In this document: piece after piece, positions 8,172 through 17,122 of the stretch
Position numbering within the stretch: the stretch's first letter is position 1
Layout of the letters: each line of letters starts with the position of its first letter
Source of the DNA: QHXN01 sp032162705
GTDB taxonomy: Bacteria > Acidobacteriota > Blastocatellia > Pyrinomonadales > Pyrinomonadaceae
Reading direction: 5' to 3'
NCBI GenBank assembly: GCA_032162705.1
Contig: JAVRON010000145.1
Span: 1-64,000, forward strand
DNA: 64,000 bases
Program-made: the position numbers and the translations under genes
The notes under the pieces: generated by a model
The model's input: only the letters and a program-made list of their open reading frames with translations
The model's database searches: none
What the model was told of the DNA's origin: nothing

Positions 8172-9305
8172 TTACAGGCTCGTTAAGTTGCGAGACTTCT
8201 CCGCATGGCGCTCGAAGGCGAGGTCTACGAGGCGGTCTATTGCCTTTGTGAATGTCACCCCGGACGCGTCCCACATCTTGGGAAATCCGGAAACGTCTGT
8301 CAGCCCCGGGATCGTGTTCAGCTCATTTAAGAGCAGCTTATTCGTATCACGCCTGAGGAAAAAATCGACCCGCGCGAATCCAGCGCCGTCGATGGCTTTA
8401 AAAGCACGGACAGCCAACTCCTGTATGCGAGCCGTCAGACGCTTCGAAATCGGCGCGGGGACTACGAAATCGACATGCCCCGTGCTCGAATACTTCTCCG
8501 TGTAATCGAGAAATTTCGCCTGTTCGTCCAGCACGACATACTCGCCCGGCAGGCTCGCTTCAGGCTCGTCGTTTCCCATCACGGCGCACTCTATCTCTCG
8601 AACGTCCAACCCCTCTTCAACAATAATCTTCCGGTCATAACGTGCGGCAAGATTGATCGCACGGACAAGCGTCTCGGCGTCCGAAGCGCGTGAGATGCCG
8701 ACTGAAGAGCCGAGATTCGCAGGCTTGACGAAGCATGGATAGCCGATCTCGCCCGTTACGCGCTCGTGAACATTTGCAGGCGAGCTTTCCCACTCGTGGC
8801 GCAGGAACCAGAGGTACTTACAGAGCGGCAGCCCCGCGTGCAGGAAAAGTGTCTTCATCGTCACTTTATCCATCCCGCAACTGGACGCGAGAACCCCGCA
8901 GCCGACGTAAGGAATACCGGCCATCTCAAGAAGCCCTTGAATCGTCCCGTCTTCGCCATACGTGCCGTGCATGACGGGGAAGACAACATCAAGCCTCTGT
9001 GCATCGCTCTCGCCGCCGCCCGTACGCGGACGCAGTAGGCCGCCCCTCGAAGGGTCTATGACAACGGCATCCTTCCCGCCGGCTTCCGTGAAAGAGCCGC
9101 TTAACTTTCTTTGCGCCGTTTCGGGCAGCAACGCCGCCGACACTGCTGGTGAGAGCCAACGCCCTTCTTTCGTTATCGCAATCGGAACAACTTCATACTT
9201 TTCCTGGTCGGCCGCCTCAATCACCGAGCGTGCGGAGCGTTCGGACACTTCATGCTCTCCGGAACGCCCGCCGAAGATCACCCCCAGCCGAATCTTTTTC
9301 GTCAT
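8172..9305 (-). CDS. ddl: D-alanine--D-alanine ligase
   Basis: 377 residues of ATP-grasp fold. The N-terminal domain begins VIFGGRSGEHEVS, followed by HGTYGEDGTIQGLLE and GCGV. The C-terminal metal site includes LLNELNTIPGLT. It joins two D-Ala residues for peptidoglycan precursors. The start at 9305 matches family N-termini. An upstream in-frame ATG at 9401 would add 32 unmatched residues. It stands alone, convergent with the von Willebrand gene and 101 bases downstream of arginase. Confidence 0.93.
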   Translation of the reverse strand: MTKKIRLGVIFGGRSGEHEVSERSARSVIEAADQEKYEVVPIAITKEGRWLSPAVSAALLPETAQRKLSGSFTEAGGKDAVVIDPSRGGLLRPRTGGGESDAQRLDVVFPVMHGTYGEDGTIQGLLEMAGIPYVGCGVLASSCGMDKVTMKTLFLHAGLPLCKYLWFLRHEWESSPANVHERVTGEIGYPCFVKPANLGSSVGISRASDAETLVRAINLAARYDRKIIVEEGLDVREIECAVMGNDEPEASLPGEYVVLDEQAKFLDYTEKYSSTGHVDFVVPAPISKRLTARIQELAVRAFKAIDGAGFARVDFFLRRDTNKLLLNELNTIPGLTDVSGFPKMWDASGVTFTKAIDRLVDLAFERHAEKSRNLTSL

Positions 9306-9406
9306 AAGAGAATCGTTGACCGTTAAAAAAACATTGAAGTCCAAAGCTAAGTCTGACAGCAGCTTTGGAGTCTTCAAGTGAGAAATTACCGCAAGTCGCA
9401 ACCACC

Positions 9407-10372
9407 TTAGAGAATCGTCTTACCGAGGGCGGAGAGAATCAGTTCTACTCCCAATTCTGCAGTCCTGTTATTGATGTCAAGCGCGGTGTTGATCTCGACG
9501 ACTTCGAGCGCGAGCGCGCCTCCGGCCTCGGCTATTTTCTCCATTGCGAGATGAGCCTCGCGGTACGTGAGTCCGCCGCGGACGACCGTCCCGGAGCCGG
9601 GCGCATCACCGGGGTCGAGCGCGTCAACGTCGAGCGTCACGTGATAACCGGCCCCGGCTTTTGAGGCGATGGCTATCGCCTCGTCCATGCAGGCGCTCAT
9701 CCCACGCTCGTCTATCTCGCGCATGGTGAAAAACCTGATGCCGAGTTTTCGGATCAACTCCCGCTCGCCGGGGTCAACGTCGCGTGCGCCGACGTGCGCG
9801 CAGAAGCGCGGGTCAAACTTGGGGGAGAAGCCTTCGATCCCTGTCAACTCCGTGGAGCCGTAACCGAGCAGGACGGCGAGCGGCATTCCGTGGATGTTTC
9901 CCGAAGGGCTGGTCTCGGGCGTGTTCATATCGGCATGCGCGTCGAACCAGATGAGTCCGACCGTCTCGCCACGCTGCCTGTAGAACGAAGTCACTCCCGC
10001 GGCCGAACCGATGCCGATGGAGTGATCGCCGCCGAGGATAATTGGCAGTTCCCCTCCCTCCAGAGATTTTTTCACGTCAATCGCTAACTGCTCACACGCG
10101 GTTTTGATCTCACGCAGATAACGTAGCTTCTCGCCGGGCGGGGGCGGGTCTGCGGCAAATTCGAGACGTAGGTCTCCCATGTCGCGCACCTCGTAACCGA
10201 GTCCGGCGATGCGCTGGCGCAGACCCGTCACGCGCATTGCCGCCGGGCCGAGGTCAACGCCCGCGACGCTCGCCCCGAAGCCGCACGGCGCTCCGATGAT
10301 GCTGACGCGCCGCCCGTCGCCCGGCCTGCGCGTCTTCAATGCTCCCTGCTGTTCTTCGAGCAGACCGCTCAT
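9407..10372 (-). CDS. rocF: Arginase (ureohydrolase family)
   Basis: The ureohydrolase manganese motifs are complete: GGDHSIGIG, DAHADMNTPETSPSGN and DVDALDPGDAPG. The SGN-HGMP stretch is the arginase rather than agmatinase version. The enzyme splits arginine into ornithine and urea. From the ATG at 10372 it is 321 residues, which fits the family (about 300). An ATG at 10432 with GGAGGG upstream is a reasonable alternative adding 20 residues. It follows the AIM24-like gene in the same direction. Confidence 0.9.
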   Translation of the reverse strand: MSGLLEEQQGALKTRRPGDGRRVSIIGAPCGFGASVAGVDLGPAAMRVTGLRQRIAGLGYEVRDMGDLRLEFAADPPPPGEKLRYLREIKTACEQLAIDVKKSLEGGELPIILGGDHSIGIGSAAGVTSFYRQRGETVGLIWFDAHADMNTPETSPSGNIHGMPLAVLLGYGSTELTGIEGFSPKFDPRFCAHVGARDVDPGERELIRKLGIRFFTMREIDERGMSACMDEAIAIASKAGAGYHVTLDVDALDPGDAPGSGTVVRGGLTYREAHLAMEKIAEAGGALALEVVEINTALDINNRTAELGVELILSALGKTIL

Positions 10373-10442
10373 GCTGATAACTTCACGCTGTTTATGGGGG
10401 AGCGTCGATACGGAGTCCGTCAACCGAAACATCCGAGCCGCG

Positions 10443-11330
10443 TCACCCTCCGAGATTAATGTTGAAGCCGCTACCGCCACTGCCTCCGCCCTGCGAGGGG
10501 AAGAAGGGTTTCATCAGTCCCGCAAAGGCCGCGAGGTTTCTGGTCTGAATCAGAAGCTCGCCCGGGCCCGAGAACTCCGCGACCACACCTTCACCGCTCA
10601 CCATGCTGCGGAAGAAGCCCGCCGCCGCCTTGCGCAGAGTGTACTGAGTCGTCCCTTCCCACGCGACGAGGTGGCCCGTGTCTACCACGTAGCGCTCGCC
10701 CACGGCCAGCATCTTGCGATGGATGGCCCCGAAAGAAGAGAGCAACAAAAGCCCCGTGCCGCTGACCTGTAGCACGAACAGCCCTTCGCCGCCGAAGAAG
10801 GTCTTGGCCCCGCCCCAGCGTGTGTCCACGACTAGCCCAGCGTCGCCCGCGAGGTAAGAACTCGACTGGACGTAGAACAACTGGTTGCCCATCTCGATGG
10901 CAGCGATGTCGCCAGGGCTTCCGGGCGCGAGCGTGACTTCGCCGGGGCCCCCGCGCGCCGTAAAGGTCGAGACGAAGGCAGACTCGCCGCCGACCGCGCG
11001 CTTCAGAGCACCCATCACCCCACCCTTCATCTGCGACTGTAGCTCGATGTTCGCAGACATCGAAACCATCGCTCCGGCCTCGGCCTGTATCGACTGCTCC
11101 GCTTCGAGCCTGACGACGGCGAGCGCGAATGCAGGCTGGTGCAGGATTTCAAAAGAGTAGCCGCGCCCTTCGCCGCGTGCGTCCGGGTCTATTTGGATGC
11201 CGCGCACGCCCGAGGCTTGGGATACTTGCGGCGGCGGCTCGGCGGCGCTCGCGGGGACAGTCGGCGTGCCGCAGGCCCCGCAAAATTTTGCCCCCGGCAC
11301 AAGCCCGGCTCCGCAGTTTGGACAGTTCAT
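10443..11330 (-). CDS. AIM24/TIGR00266-family protein with N-terminal zinc ribbon
   Basis: The first 21 residues form a zinc ribbon (Cys3, Cys6, Cys17, Cys20). A linker and a 220-residue beta-rich AIM24 domain follow (EILHQPAFALAVV, AEAGAMVSM, GGEGLFVLQVSGTG, VVDTGHLVAWE), and a Gly-rich tail ends FNINLGG. The family is widespread and has no settled biochemical role; mitochondrial AIM24 affects inner membrane organisation. Its start overlaps the stop of the LOG gene by 4 bases, so the two are translationally coupled. Confidence 0.87.
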   Translation of the reverse strand: MNCPNCGAGLVPGAKFCGACGTPTVPASAAEPPPQVSQASGVRGIQIDPDARGEGRGYSFEILHQPAFALAVVRLEAEQSIQAEAGAMVSMSANIELQSQMKGGVMGALKRAVGGESAFVSTFTARGGPGEVTLAPGSPGDIAAIEMGNQLFYVQSSSYLAGDAGLVVDTRWGGAKTFFGGEGLFVLQVSGTGLLLLSSFGAIHRKMLAVGERYVVDTGHLVAWEGTTQYTLRKAAAGFFRSMVSGEGVVAEFSGPGELLIQTRNLAAFAGLMKPFFPSQGGGSGGSGFNINLGG

Positions 11331-11866
11331 AGGCGAACGGCCTCCACGCTCTCCGAGATGATGCGGACGGCCTCTTCCGGGGTGTCCACAAAGTTCAAGA
11401 GCGCCACATCCTTCTCGCTCACGACCAGATATTTTCTAAACGCCTCGACGACTTTCGGCCAGCAGTCGCCGAGCAGCACGAGCGGTCGCGGCTCGATGAC
11501 ACGCGTCTGTAGTTTGTTCCAGACGAGCGAGAGTTCCGTGACCGTGCCCGCGCCGCCGCGCAGAGCGATGAAGCCGACCGAGCGCTCGATGAGATTCTGA
11601 AGCCGCTCGTAGAAGTGCGCGCTGGCTACCTTGTCGGTCAGGTATCGGTTCGGCTCAGACTTGAACTGGTTCATCAAGATGCCGAGCACGCGCCCACCAC
11701 CCTCGCGCGCGCCGAGACTCGCGCCCTCCATGACCCCTAGATAGCCGCCCGTGCAGATGGTATAGCCACGCTCGGCGAGCAACTGGCCGAGGCGACGCGC
11801 CTGCTTATACTCAACGCTCTCCGCATCACACTTGGAGCCGCCGAAAATCGTAACGATTTTTTCCAT
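11327..11866 (-). CDS. LOG-family / TIGR00725 Rossmann nucleotide-binding protein
   Basis: 179 residues from the ATG at 11866, which opens MEKIVTIFGGS as in the family; the longer frame would read into the upstream repeat. Rossmann motifs are TGGYLGVMEGASLGA and GGAGTVTELSLVW, equivalent to the GG-GT-x2-E motif of cytokinin-activating LOG phosphoribohydrolases. Here the position before GG is Arg instead of Pro. It may hydrolyse a nucleoside monophosphate, but the substrate is unknown. Confidence 0.8.
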   Translation of the reverse strand: MEKIVTIFGGSKCDAESVEYKQARRLGQLLAERGYTICTGGYLGVMEGASLGAREGGGRVLGILMNQFKSEPNRYLTDKVASAHFYERLQNLIERSVGFIALRGGAGTVTELSLVWNKLQTRVIEPRPLVLLGDCWPKVVEAFRKYLVVSEKDVALLNFVDTPEEAVRIISESVEAVRL

Positions 11867-11878
11867 AACATTTTCAGG

Positions 11879-11957
11879 AGTGATAAGTGATAGGTGATGA
11901 GTGATGAGAAAAGACCATCTGCCTTCGCTTGTCACTTATCACTTATCACACATCACC
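11879..11957. repeat. GTGATAA-type heptamer inverted repeat, copy 1
   Basis: The left arm is four 7-bp units (GTGATAA, GTGATAG, GTGATGA, GTGATGA). The right arm is the reverse complement kind (units of TTATCAC). About 22 bases separate them. It lies between asnS and the LOG gene. Same unit as the copies at 18259 and 32448, but with a different loop. Confidence 0.85.
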
Positions 11958-11961
11958 CTTC

Positions 11962-13275
11962 TCAGGGTCTGAGTCTATAAAGCATCCGCGGGAACGGGAT
12001 GGTCTCGCGGATATGCTCGATGCCGCACATCCATGCGACGCAGCGCTCGACGCCCATGCCGAAGCCCGCGTGTGCGACGCTGCCGTAGCGCCGCAAGTCC
12101 AGATACCACTCGAAAGCCTCGCGCGGGAGATCGTGCGCCTTGAGCTGCTCTTCGAGAAATTCGAGTGACGTGGCGCGTTCGCCGCCGCCGATGACTTCGC
12201 CGTAACCTTCGGGGGCGAGCACATCCACGCCGAGCGCCAACTCGTCGCGCTCGGGGTCGCGCTTCATGTAGAAGGCTTTGACCGCCGCGGGGTAGCGGTG
12301 AATCATGACGGGCTTGTCAAAGCGGCTCGAAATGTACGTCTCGTCGGGCGAGCCGAAATCCCCGCCCCACTCGAAGCGCTGCTCGACCTCGCCGCGCTCG
12401 TGACCCTCCTGAAGAATTCGCACGGCCTCGTCGTAATGCAGGCGCGGGAAAGGCGGCACGATGCTTTCGAGCTTTGCCGGGTCGCGCTCAAGAATCTTCA
12501 ACTCCTCCTGACGCTCTTCGAGCACGCGCGCGGCGATTGAGGAGAGGAAGCGCTCGCTCAAGTCCAAAACGTCGTCGAGCGTGGCGTAAGCCATCTCCGG
12601 CTCGACCATCCAGAACTCGGTCAGGTGGCGGCGCGTCTTCGAGCGCTCGGCGCGAAAGGTCGGGCCGAAGGTGTAGACCTTGCCGAAGGCCATCGCGGTC
12701 GCCTCGTTGTAGAGTTGGCCGGACTGCGAAAGATACGCTTTCTCGTCATCGAAGTAATCGACCTCGAAGAGCGTGGTCGTGCCCTCGCAGGCGGCAGGCG
12801 TCAGGATGGGTGTGTCGCAGAGGATGAAGCCGTCGCGGTTGAGGAAGTCGCGGACGGCGTTGATGATCGTGTGGCGTACGAGGAGTATGGCGTGCTGTCG
12901 GCGCGAGCGAAGCCAGAGGTGACGGTGATCCATCAAAAACTCTGTGCCGTGCTCCTTCGGCGTGATTGGGTAGCCCTCGACACGCTGCAAGACCTCCGCT
13001 TCAGAGACATCAATCTCGAAGCCACCCGGCGCACGTTCGTCTGCGCGCACTGTGCCGCGTACGACCACTGCGGACTCCTGCCCGAGATGATTGAGCGAGT
13101 CCCAGACCTCCTGCGCGACCGCCTTCTTCAGCACGACGCACTGGACGAGTCCAGTGCCGTCGCGCAACTGCGGAAACATGAGCTTGCCGCTCGAACGCAT
13201 GTTGTAGAGCCAGCCGCGGATTGTCACTTCTTCGCCGACGTGGCGTGAGAGCTGGTTGATATAGACCTGTTGCAT
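11962..13275 (-). CDS. asnS: Asparaginyl-tRNA synthetase
   Basis: 437 residues from the ATG at 13275 (MQQVYINQLSRH). An N-terminal OB-fold anticodon domain is followed by a class II catalytic core: motif 2 near FRAERSKTRRHLTEFW, and motif 3 as GFGMGVERCVAWMCG. WMVEPEMA and the GGGERA segment support Asn rather than Asp specificity. It charges tRNA-Asn directly. An upstream in-frame start at 13338 would add 21 unmatched residues. The AmgK-like gene lies 91 bases upstream. Confidence 0.92.
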   Translation of the reverse strand: MQQVYINQLSRHVGEEVTIRGWLYNMRSSGKLMFPQLRDGTGLVQCVVLKKAVAQEVWDSLNHLGQESAVVVRGTVRADERAPGGFEIDVSEAEVLQRVEGYPITPKEHGTEFLMDHRHLWLRSRRQHAILLVRHTIINAVRDFLNRDGFILCDTPILTPAACEGTTTLFEVDYFDDEKAYLSQSGQLYNEATAMAFGKVYTFGPTFRAERSKTRRHLTEFWMVEPEMAYATLDDVLDLSERFLSSIAARVLEERQEELKILERDPAKLESIVPPFPRLHYDEAVRILQEGHERGEVEQRFEWGGDFGSPDETYISSRFDKPVMIHRYPAAVKAFYMKRDPERDELALGVDVLAPEGYGEVIGGGERATSLEFLEEQLKAHDLPREAFEWYLDLRRYGSVAHAGFGMGVERCVAWMCGIEHIRETIPFPRMLYRLRP

Positions 13276-13366
13276 GATTGGAATAAATCGAGCGGCGGCG
13301 GTGGTGGCGTGTGGCCCCGTCTGAAGGCCCGCGCGCACCGCCGTGGACTCCCTTCAAATCTGAGAA

Positions 13367-14440
13367 TTACACATTCTGTTTTAGCTCCGGCGAGCCAGAC
13401 TCTTTCAGACGCCCGCGCAGCGCCGTGCGCAGGAGCGGGAAACGATTGAGCCAGTCTGCTGCCTGGACGACAATCTCCAGCATCGGATTGATGAACTGCA
13501 AGTAGACTTCGCCGCGTCCCATCAAGGCCGTCTGATATGAGAAAGTTCCCACGGCCTTCAAACAGCGTTGGACGGTCATCAGACGGAACTCATACGCGAA
13601 ATCGTCGGGGTCTATACCTTCAAGCCCGCGCCCGCGCCTCTCTTCGAGAAAGAAGAGTCGGCGCTCGCGCACCTCCGCAAGTGAGGGCATCGTCGTCCGT
13701 CGGTCAAGCAGGAGCGAGACGAGATCATAGCTCGCAGGCCCCATGCGCGCGTCCTGATAGTCGATGATTCGCAGATGCCCCTTCGCGTCTATCATCAGAT
13801 TCGACGGATGAAAATCGCGGTGGCAGAGCGTCCGCGGTCTCGCGGCCAACTCCGCCGCGATGTCGTTCAACTCGGCCCTCAACTGCGCCTCATCGCCGTG
13901 CTTCAGTGTCTCGCCGCGCAGGCTCTTGAAGTAGTGCTCCATGAAGTAGTCCAACTCCCATGAGAGCTTCACTTCGTCAAAGGCGAGCCGGGCGGCGATT
14001 GAGTTGCGCTTCGTCGCGAGCGGAGTGGCGGCCTGTATGTCGGCGATAAGGCCGATGGCCTGCTCTAGATAGTCCTCGCGCTCTTCCTCGGAGGCGGACT
14101 CCAGAAGGCGGCGCAACTGCCGGTCGCCAAAATCTTCCTGAACGATGATGCCGTTCAAAGCGTCTACGTCGAGAATCTTTGGAACCGGCAGCTTCGCCTC
14201 GGCGAAGAGACGCGTGACATCGAGAAACGGGTGAATGTCGGGGTCGAACGGCTCCGGGTAGACCGCCGCCACGGCCTTAACCCTCTTCCAGTGGATACGG
14301 AAATATTCGCGTGTCGATGCGTCGGGCGTAAGCGCAAGGATGTTTTCGGCATTGCCTCCCAGATGGACGACGTACTCGGCCAGCCGCTCACGCGCGGAGG
14401 TTCGGAAGGCATTCGGAGTGATTTGCGAAGGGTGGTGCAT
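13367..14440 (-). CDS. Aminoglycoside phosphotransferase-fold sugar kinase, AmgK-like
   Basis: 357 residues with kinase motifs of the APH/choline kinase fold: TREYFRIHW near the nucleotide site, HRDFHPSNLM (catalytic loop) and IIDYQDARMGP (metal site). The closest named role is AmgK, the anomeric kinase that phosphorylates MurNAc and GlcNAc at C1 in peptidoglycan recycling. This is supported by the nucleotidyltransferase 74 bases upstream on the same strand, the partner arrangement of AmgK-MurU. Antibiotic resistance is unlikely given this context. Confidence 0.8.
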   Translation of the reverse strand: MHHPSQITPNAFRTSARERLAEYVVHLGGNAENILALTPDASTREYFRIHWKRVKAVAAVYPEPFDPDIHPFLDVTRLFAEAKLPVPKILDVDALNGIIVQEDFGDRQLRRLLESASEEEREDYLEQAIGLIADIQAATPLATKRNSIAARLAFDEVKLSWELDYFMEHYFKSLRGETLKHGDEAQLRAELNDIAAELAARPRTLCHRDFHPSNLMIDAKGHLRIIDYQDARMGPASYDLVSLLLDRRTTMPSLAEVRERRLFFLEERRGRGLEGIDPDDFAYEFRLMTVQRCLKAVGTFSYQTALMGRGEVYLQFINPMLEIVVQAADWLNRFPLLRTALRGRLKESGSPELKQNV

Positions 14441-14514
14441 CGAAGCGAAGCGTCTTGGTAGACCGCGACGAAGAAACTATTTCAGCGATACGAGAAACAT
14501 TTAAAGCGATTGTA

Positions 14515-15567
14515 TCACTCAGGTATTGGCGCTACAAAATTTGAGCCGCGGACTTCACCCCGTAAGCCCTTCAGAGGTGGCTCGACTCCTTGAACGAGTT
14601 CGGCGCGAACGACCGCAACATCCTCCAGCACTTCGCCCGGCTTAACCTTGACTCCCGCGCCGAGCACCGCGCGTCGAACATGTGCCCCCGCGGCCACATG
14701 CACGTTCTCCCAGAGTACGCTCTCCGAGACCTGTGCTCCCGTCTCAATCAACGACCCGTCTCCCACTTCAATCTCGCGCCCCTCTCTACGCATCAGTGCG
14801 ATGCTGGTCTGAAGGTATCGCCTGACCGTCGAAAGCTCGTACCAGGAGCCTTCGGCCACGTGCGCGGCGATGCGCTCGCCGCGCGCGATGGCCGGGACGT
14901 ATACGTCCGTTACTGTATGCGAGAAGACGCCGCGCGGGATGTACTCGAAGATTCGCGGGTCAAGCACTTGAATCCCCGTGAACATCAAAGGCTGCGTAGA
15001 GTCGTGGACATCAACGTCATGAGCGTTATGGATATCACCGGCGTCAGCACCCCGGACATCACCGACGTTAACATCACCGGCGTTATCGGACGTAGGATAG
15101 CCGCCGAAGCCTTTGACGAGTCCTTCCCGGATATCGATGGTACTGTAACGCTCGCGCGCGGGATTGGGTCGGAGCACGAGGGTCGCGAGCGCGCGCATGC
15201 CTCGGTGAGTTTCGAGCGCTTCGTAGAGGTTGATGTCGGTCGCTATCTTTCCGTTGACGACGACGAAGGCATCGCCCTCCAGGAGTTGACGCGCGTTGTC
15301 GATGGCTCCGCTGGTTCCGAGGATGAGAGGCTCTTCGACGTAGTGGAAGCGCACGCCGAAGCTTCGACCGTCACCGAGCGCCGCGCGGACTGATTCGGGC
15401 TGGTGGTGCAGGTTGACGACGATCTCATCGAATCCGAAACGCGCGAGGTATTCGGCGACGTAGCCGATTAAGGGTCGCCCCATAAAAGGGATCGCAGGTT
15501 TTGTCCGGTCAATCGTCAGCGGCCAGAGCCGTGTGCCGAAGCCCGCCGCAAGAATCATCGCACGCAT
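14515..15567 (-). CDS. Sugar-1-phosphate nucleotidyltransferase with C-terminal beta-helix, MurU-like
   Basis: About 350 residues. The Rossmann-like nucleotidyltransferase domain starts MILAAGFGTRLWPLT and has TKPAIPFMGRP and the ILGTSGAI loop. The C-terminal 100 residues carry hexapeptide-type repeats (VSESVLWENVHVAAGAHVR reads as left-handed beta-helix turns). Named MurU proteins are shorter and lack the helix, so this is MurU-like by neighbourhood, or alternatively a mannose/glucose-1-phosphate transferase. A 30-residue Asp/Gly-rich repeat insertion interrupts the domain at about 155-189. The ATG at 15588 is an alternative start. Confidence 0.8.
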   Translation of the reverse strand: MRAMILAAGFGTRLWPLTIDRTKPAIPFMGRPLIGYVAEYLARFGFDEIVVNLHHQPESVRAALGDGRSFGVRFHYVEEPLILGTSGAIDNARQLLEGDAFVVVNGKIATDINLYEALETHRGMRALATLVLRPNPARERYSTIDIREGLVKGFGGYPTSDNAGDVNVGDVRGADAGDIHNAHDVDVHDSTQPLMFTGIQVLDPRIFEYIPRGVFSHTVTDVYVPAIARGERIAAHVAEGSWYELSTVRRYLQTSIALMRREGREIEVGDGSLIETGAQVSESVLWENVHVAAGAHVRRAVLGAGVKVKPGEVLEDVAVVRAELVQGVEPPLKGLRGEVRGSNFVAPIPE

Positions 15568-15590
15568 GCGCCGTTTCCAAAGCCTCACTT

Positions 15591-15977
15591 TCAGTCCGTT
15601 TGCGAAGTATGTCGGAAGAACTTAGCACAGGTACGTGCGCGGCGTGAAAATATCAACTCGCTTTGACCTTTGTTGCCAAGCACTGTGACAAAGACCCGGC
15701 GCACGGGAAACCGCCGCCTTCCTACTCCACGCGTCGACGAGGTAAGACACGTGGCTAAAATGTTTCCGCCCGCAAAAACGCCACAGTCTCTCTGGGGCGT
15801 CGGCGGCTCGCGCTGGCCTTGGCACTCTTCATTGTTAAAGAAAATTGAGTGAGTCATCCGTCAGAACTTCGTTGGCTGTTGTGGCGCGATGCTTGCCACC
15901 AAACTTGACGTAAAGGCTTTAGAGGCTTTTGAACCGAGGACTGACAGAAATTCAACCCAACTCATTCAGAGGAGAAA
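15591..15977. other. Divergent intergenic region
   Basis: 387 bases separate the nucleotidyltransferase (minus) from a small secreted protein gene (plus). A weak TTGACG-17-TTTGAA pair occurs about 60 bases before the small gene. I see no repeat array, RNA gene or convincing reading frame here. It must hold both promoters. Confidence 0.4.
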
Positions 15978-16229
15978 ATGATGAAGAACGTTCTGACGAA
16001 AACTGTGCTGATGCTGGCGCTCGCCATCTCCGCCGGTGCGCCTGCCGCGCTCGCCAAGGCTAAGGGGCCCAAACATAGCGCCGAGCACGTGGCCGCCGTG
16101 AAGAAGTGCAACGACGATTACAAGGTGGCGGTGAAGGCGGCCAACGCCTTGAAGGGCAAGGAGCGCGCAGCGGCGAAGGCCAAGGCCGTGGCGGATAAGA
16201 AGCAGTGCCTCGCCAGCGCCCCCAAGTAA
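15978..16229 (+). CDS. Small secreted Lys/Ala-rich protein
   Basis: 83 residues preceded by a strong site (AGAGGAG at 15967-15973). A signal peptide of about 26 residues ends ALAKA. The mature part is basic and Ala-rich with two Cys (in KKCNDD and KKQCLAS) that could pair. It resembles periplasmic helical-hairpin or PsiF-like small proteins, but I cannot name a family. The strong ribosome site and the strong terminator downstream suggest high expression. Confidence 0.75.
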   Translation: MMKNVLTKTVLMLALAISAGAPAALAKAKGPKHSAEHVAAVKKCNDDYKVAVKAANALKGKERAAAKAKAVADKKQCLASAPK

Positions 16230-16346
16230 GGGCGGCGAGCAACAACCAAATCGCGGCGTTAGAGAGCCTTCCTTCCCGACATGGAAGACTCTATCACCGT
16301 CCCTGAAATACATTACGGGTCTCGCTTCTTTCAGAGGCGGCCCGCA

Positions 16347-16398
16347 AAAGGAGAGGGGCACGACTTCCTTCAACGGATGCGGTCGTGCCCCTCTCCTT
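16347..16398. terminator. Strong bidirectional terminator hairpin
   Basis: A perfect 17-bp stem (left arm from AAGGAGAGGGGCACGAC, right arm 16382-16398) has a 17-base loop and is followed by CTTTAA. It lies between the small secreted protein gene and the convergent HARE-domain gene. Confidence 0.85.
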
Positions 16399-16492
16399 CT
16401 TTAACCGGCGAAGGGTCAAGCGGCAATCCGGATATTTTGGCGGCGCGATGAACGGGACGTACGCGTGCTCGACGTATGGGCACGCGTGTGTG

Positions 16493-17116
16493 TCAGGAAG
16501 CCTGTGCGGCGTCGCGGATGACGAGGTCGAAAGTGCCGGGCGCGACCTTGCGGAAGCGCCGGTTGCGGTTGAGCGAGACGGCAATGCTGATCGTCGGGTT
16601 CTGGCCGGTGAACTGAAAGCCGCCTTCGAGCAGGCGATTGTAAAGCTCGTTGACGTGGAGCGGCGCGCCCGACTCACGCATCAGGACGGCTGCCGCGTGC
16701 GGAATAGTTCGCTCGAAGAAGCGGTCGCTTTTCGGCGCGATGTCCGGGCGAATGGGCGGGATTTGGTGGCGAAAGGCATGCTCCTGCTGAGACGCGTGAC
16801 TCTGCGTATACGAGACGGGCTGCTGCTGCTGTGGCGGCGGAGCGCTTCTCGCGGTGGTGGCTGCGTCGCGGCGCAGTGCGAACTCGATCTCTGCGTCAGA
16901 GGGTGAGGTGTTCGTCTGCGCGCCGAACATCGAGGAGAGGATGCGGAACATAGCCGCTTCGGTCTGGCTGATGATCGCATCCATCTCGTTCAGTTCCGTG
17001 CGGATGCGCTCGGCCTCGGCTTCGAGGTCGGCCAGCCTTGAGGCCAGACGCGAGCGCGTCGAGCGCGACTGCCTCAGACCGTTCTCAAGTGTGGCAAGAA
17101 GATTTTCGTCAGGCAT
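16493..17116 (-). CDS. HARE-HTH (winged-helix) domain protein with coiled coil
   Basis: 207 residues. Residues 1-60 form a charged coiled coil, 85-130 are Gln/Pro-rich and disordered, and the C-terminal 75 residues (FFERTIPHAAAVLMRESG to KVAPGTFDL) match the HARE-HTH fold found in ASXL, RNA polymerase delta subunit and restriction enzymes. Such domains are thought to bind DNA or modified bases. It is the last gene of a minus-strand series and is separated from the prenyl synthase gene by a repeat. Confidence 0.72.
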   Translation of the reverse strand: MPDENLLATLENGLRQSRSTRSRLASRLADLEAEAERIRTELNEMDAIISQTEAAMFRILSSMFGAQTNTSPSDAEIEFALRRDAATTARSAPPPQQQQPVSYTQSHASQQEHAFRHQIPPIRPDIAPKSDRFFERTIPHAAAVLMRESGAPLHVNELYNRLLEGGFQFTGQNPTISIAVSLNRNRRFRKVAPGTFDLVIRDAAQAS

Positions 17117-17122
17117 AAGCAG

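Noticed and set aside
13367..14440. Aminoglycoside resistance gene
   Set aside because: The APH fold is shared by many small-molecule kinases; neighbouring nucleotidyltransferase points to sugar recycling.
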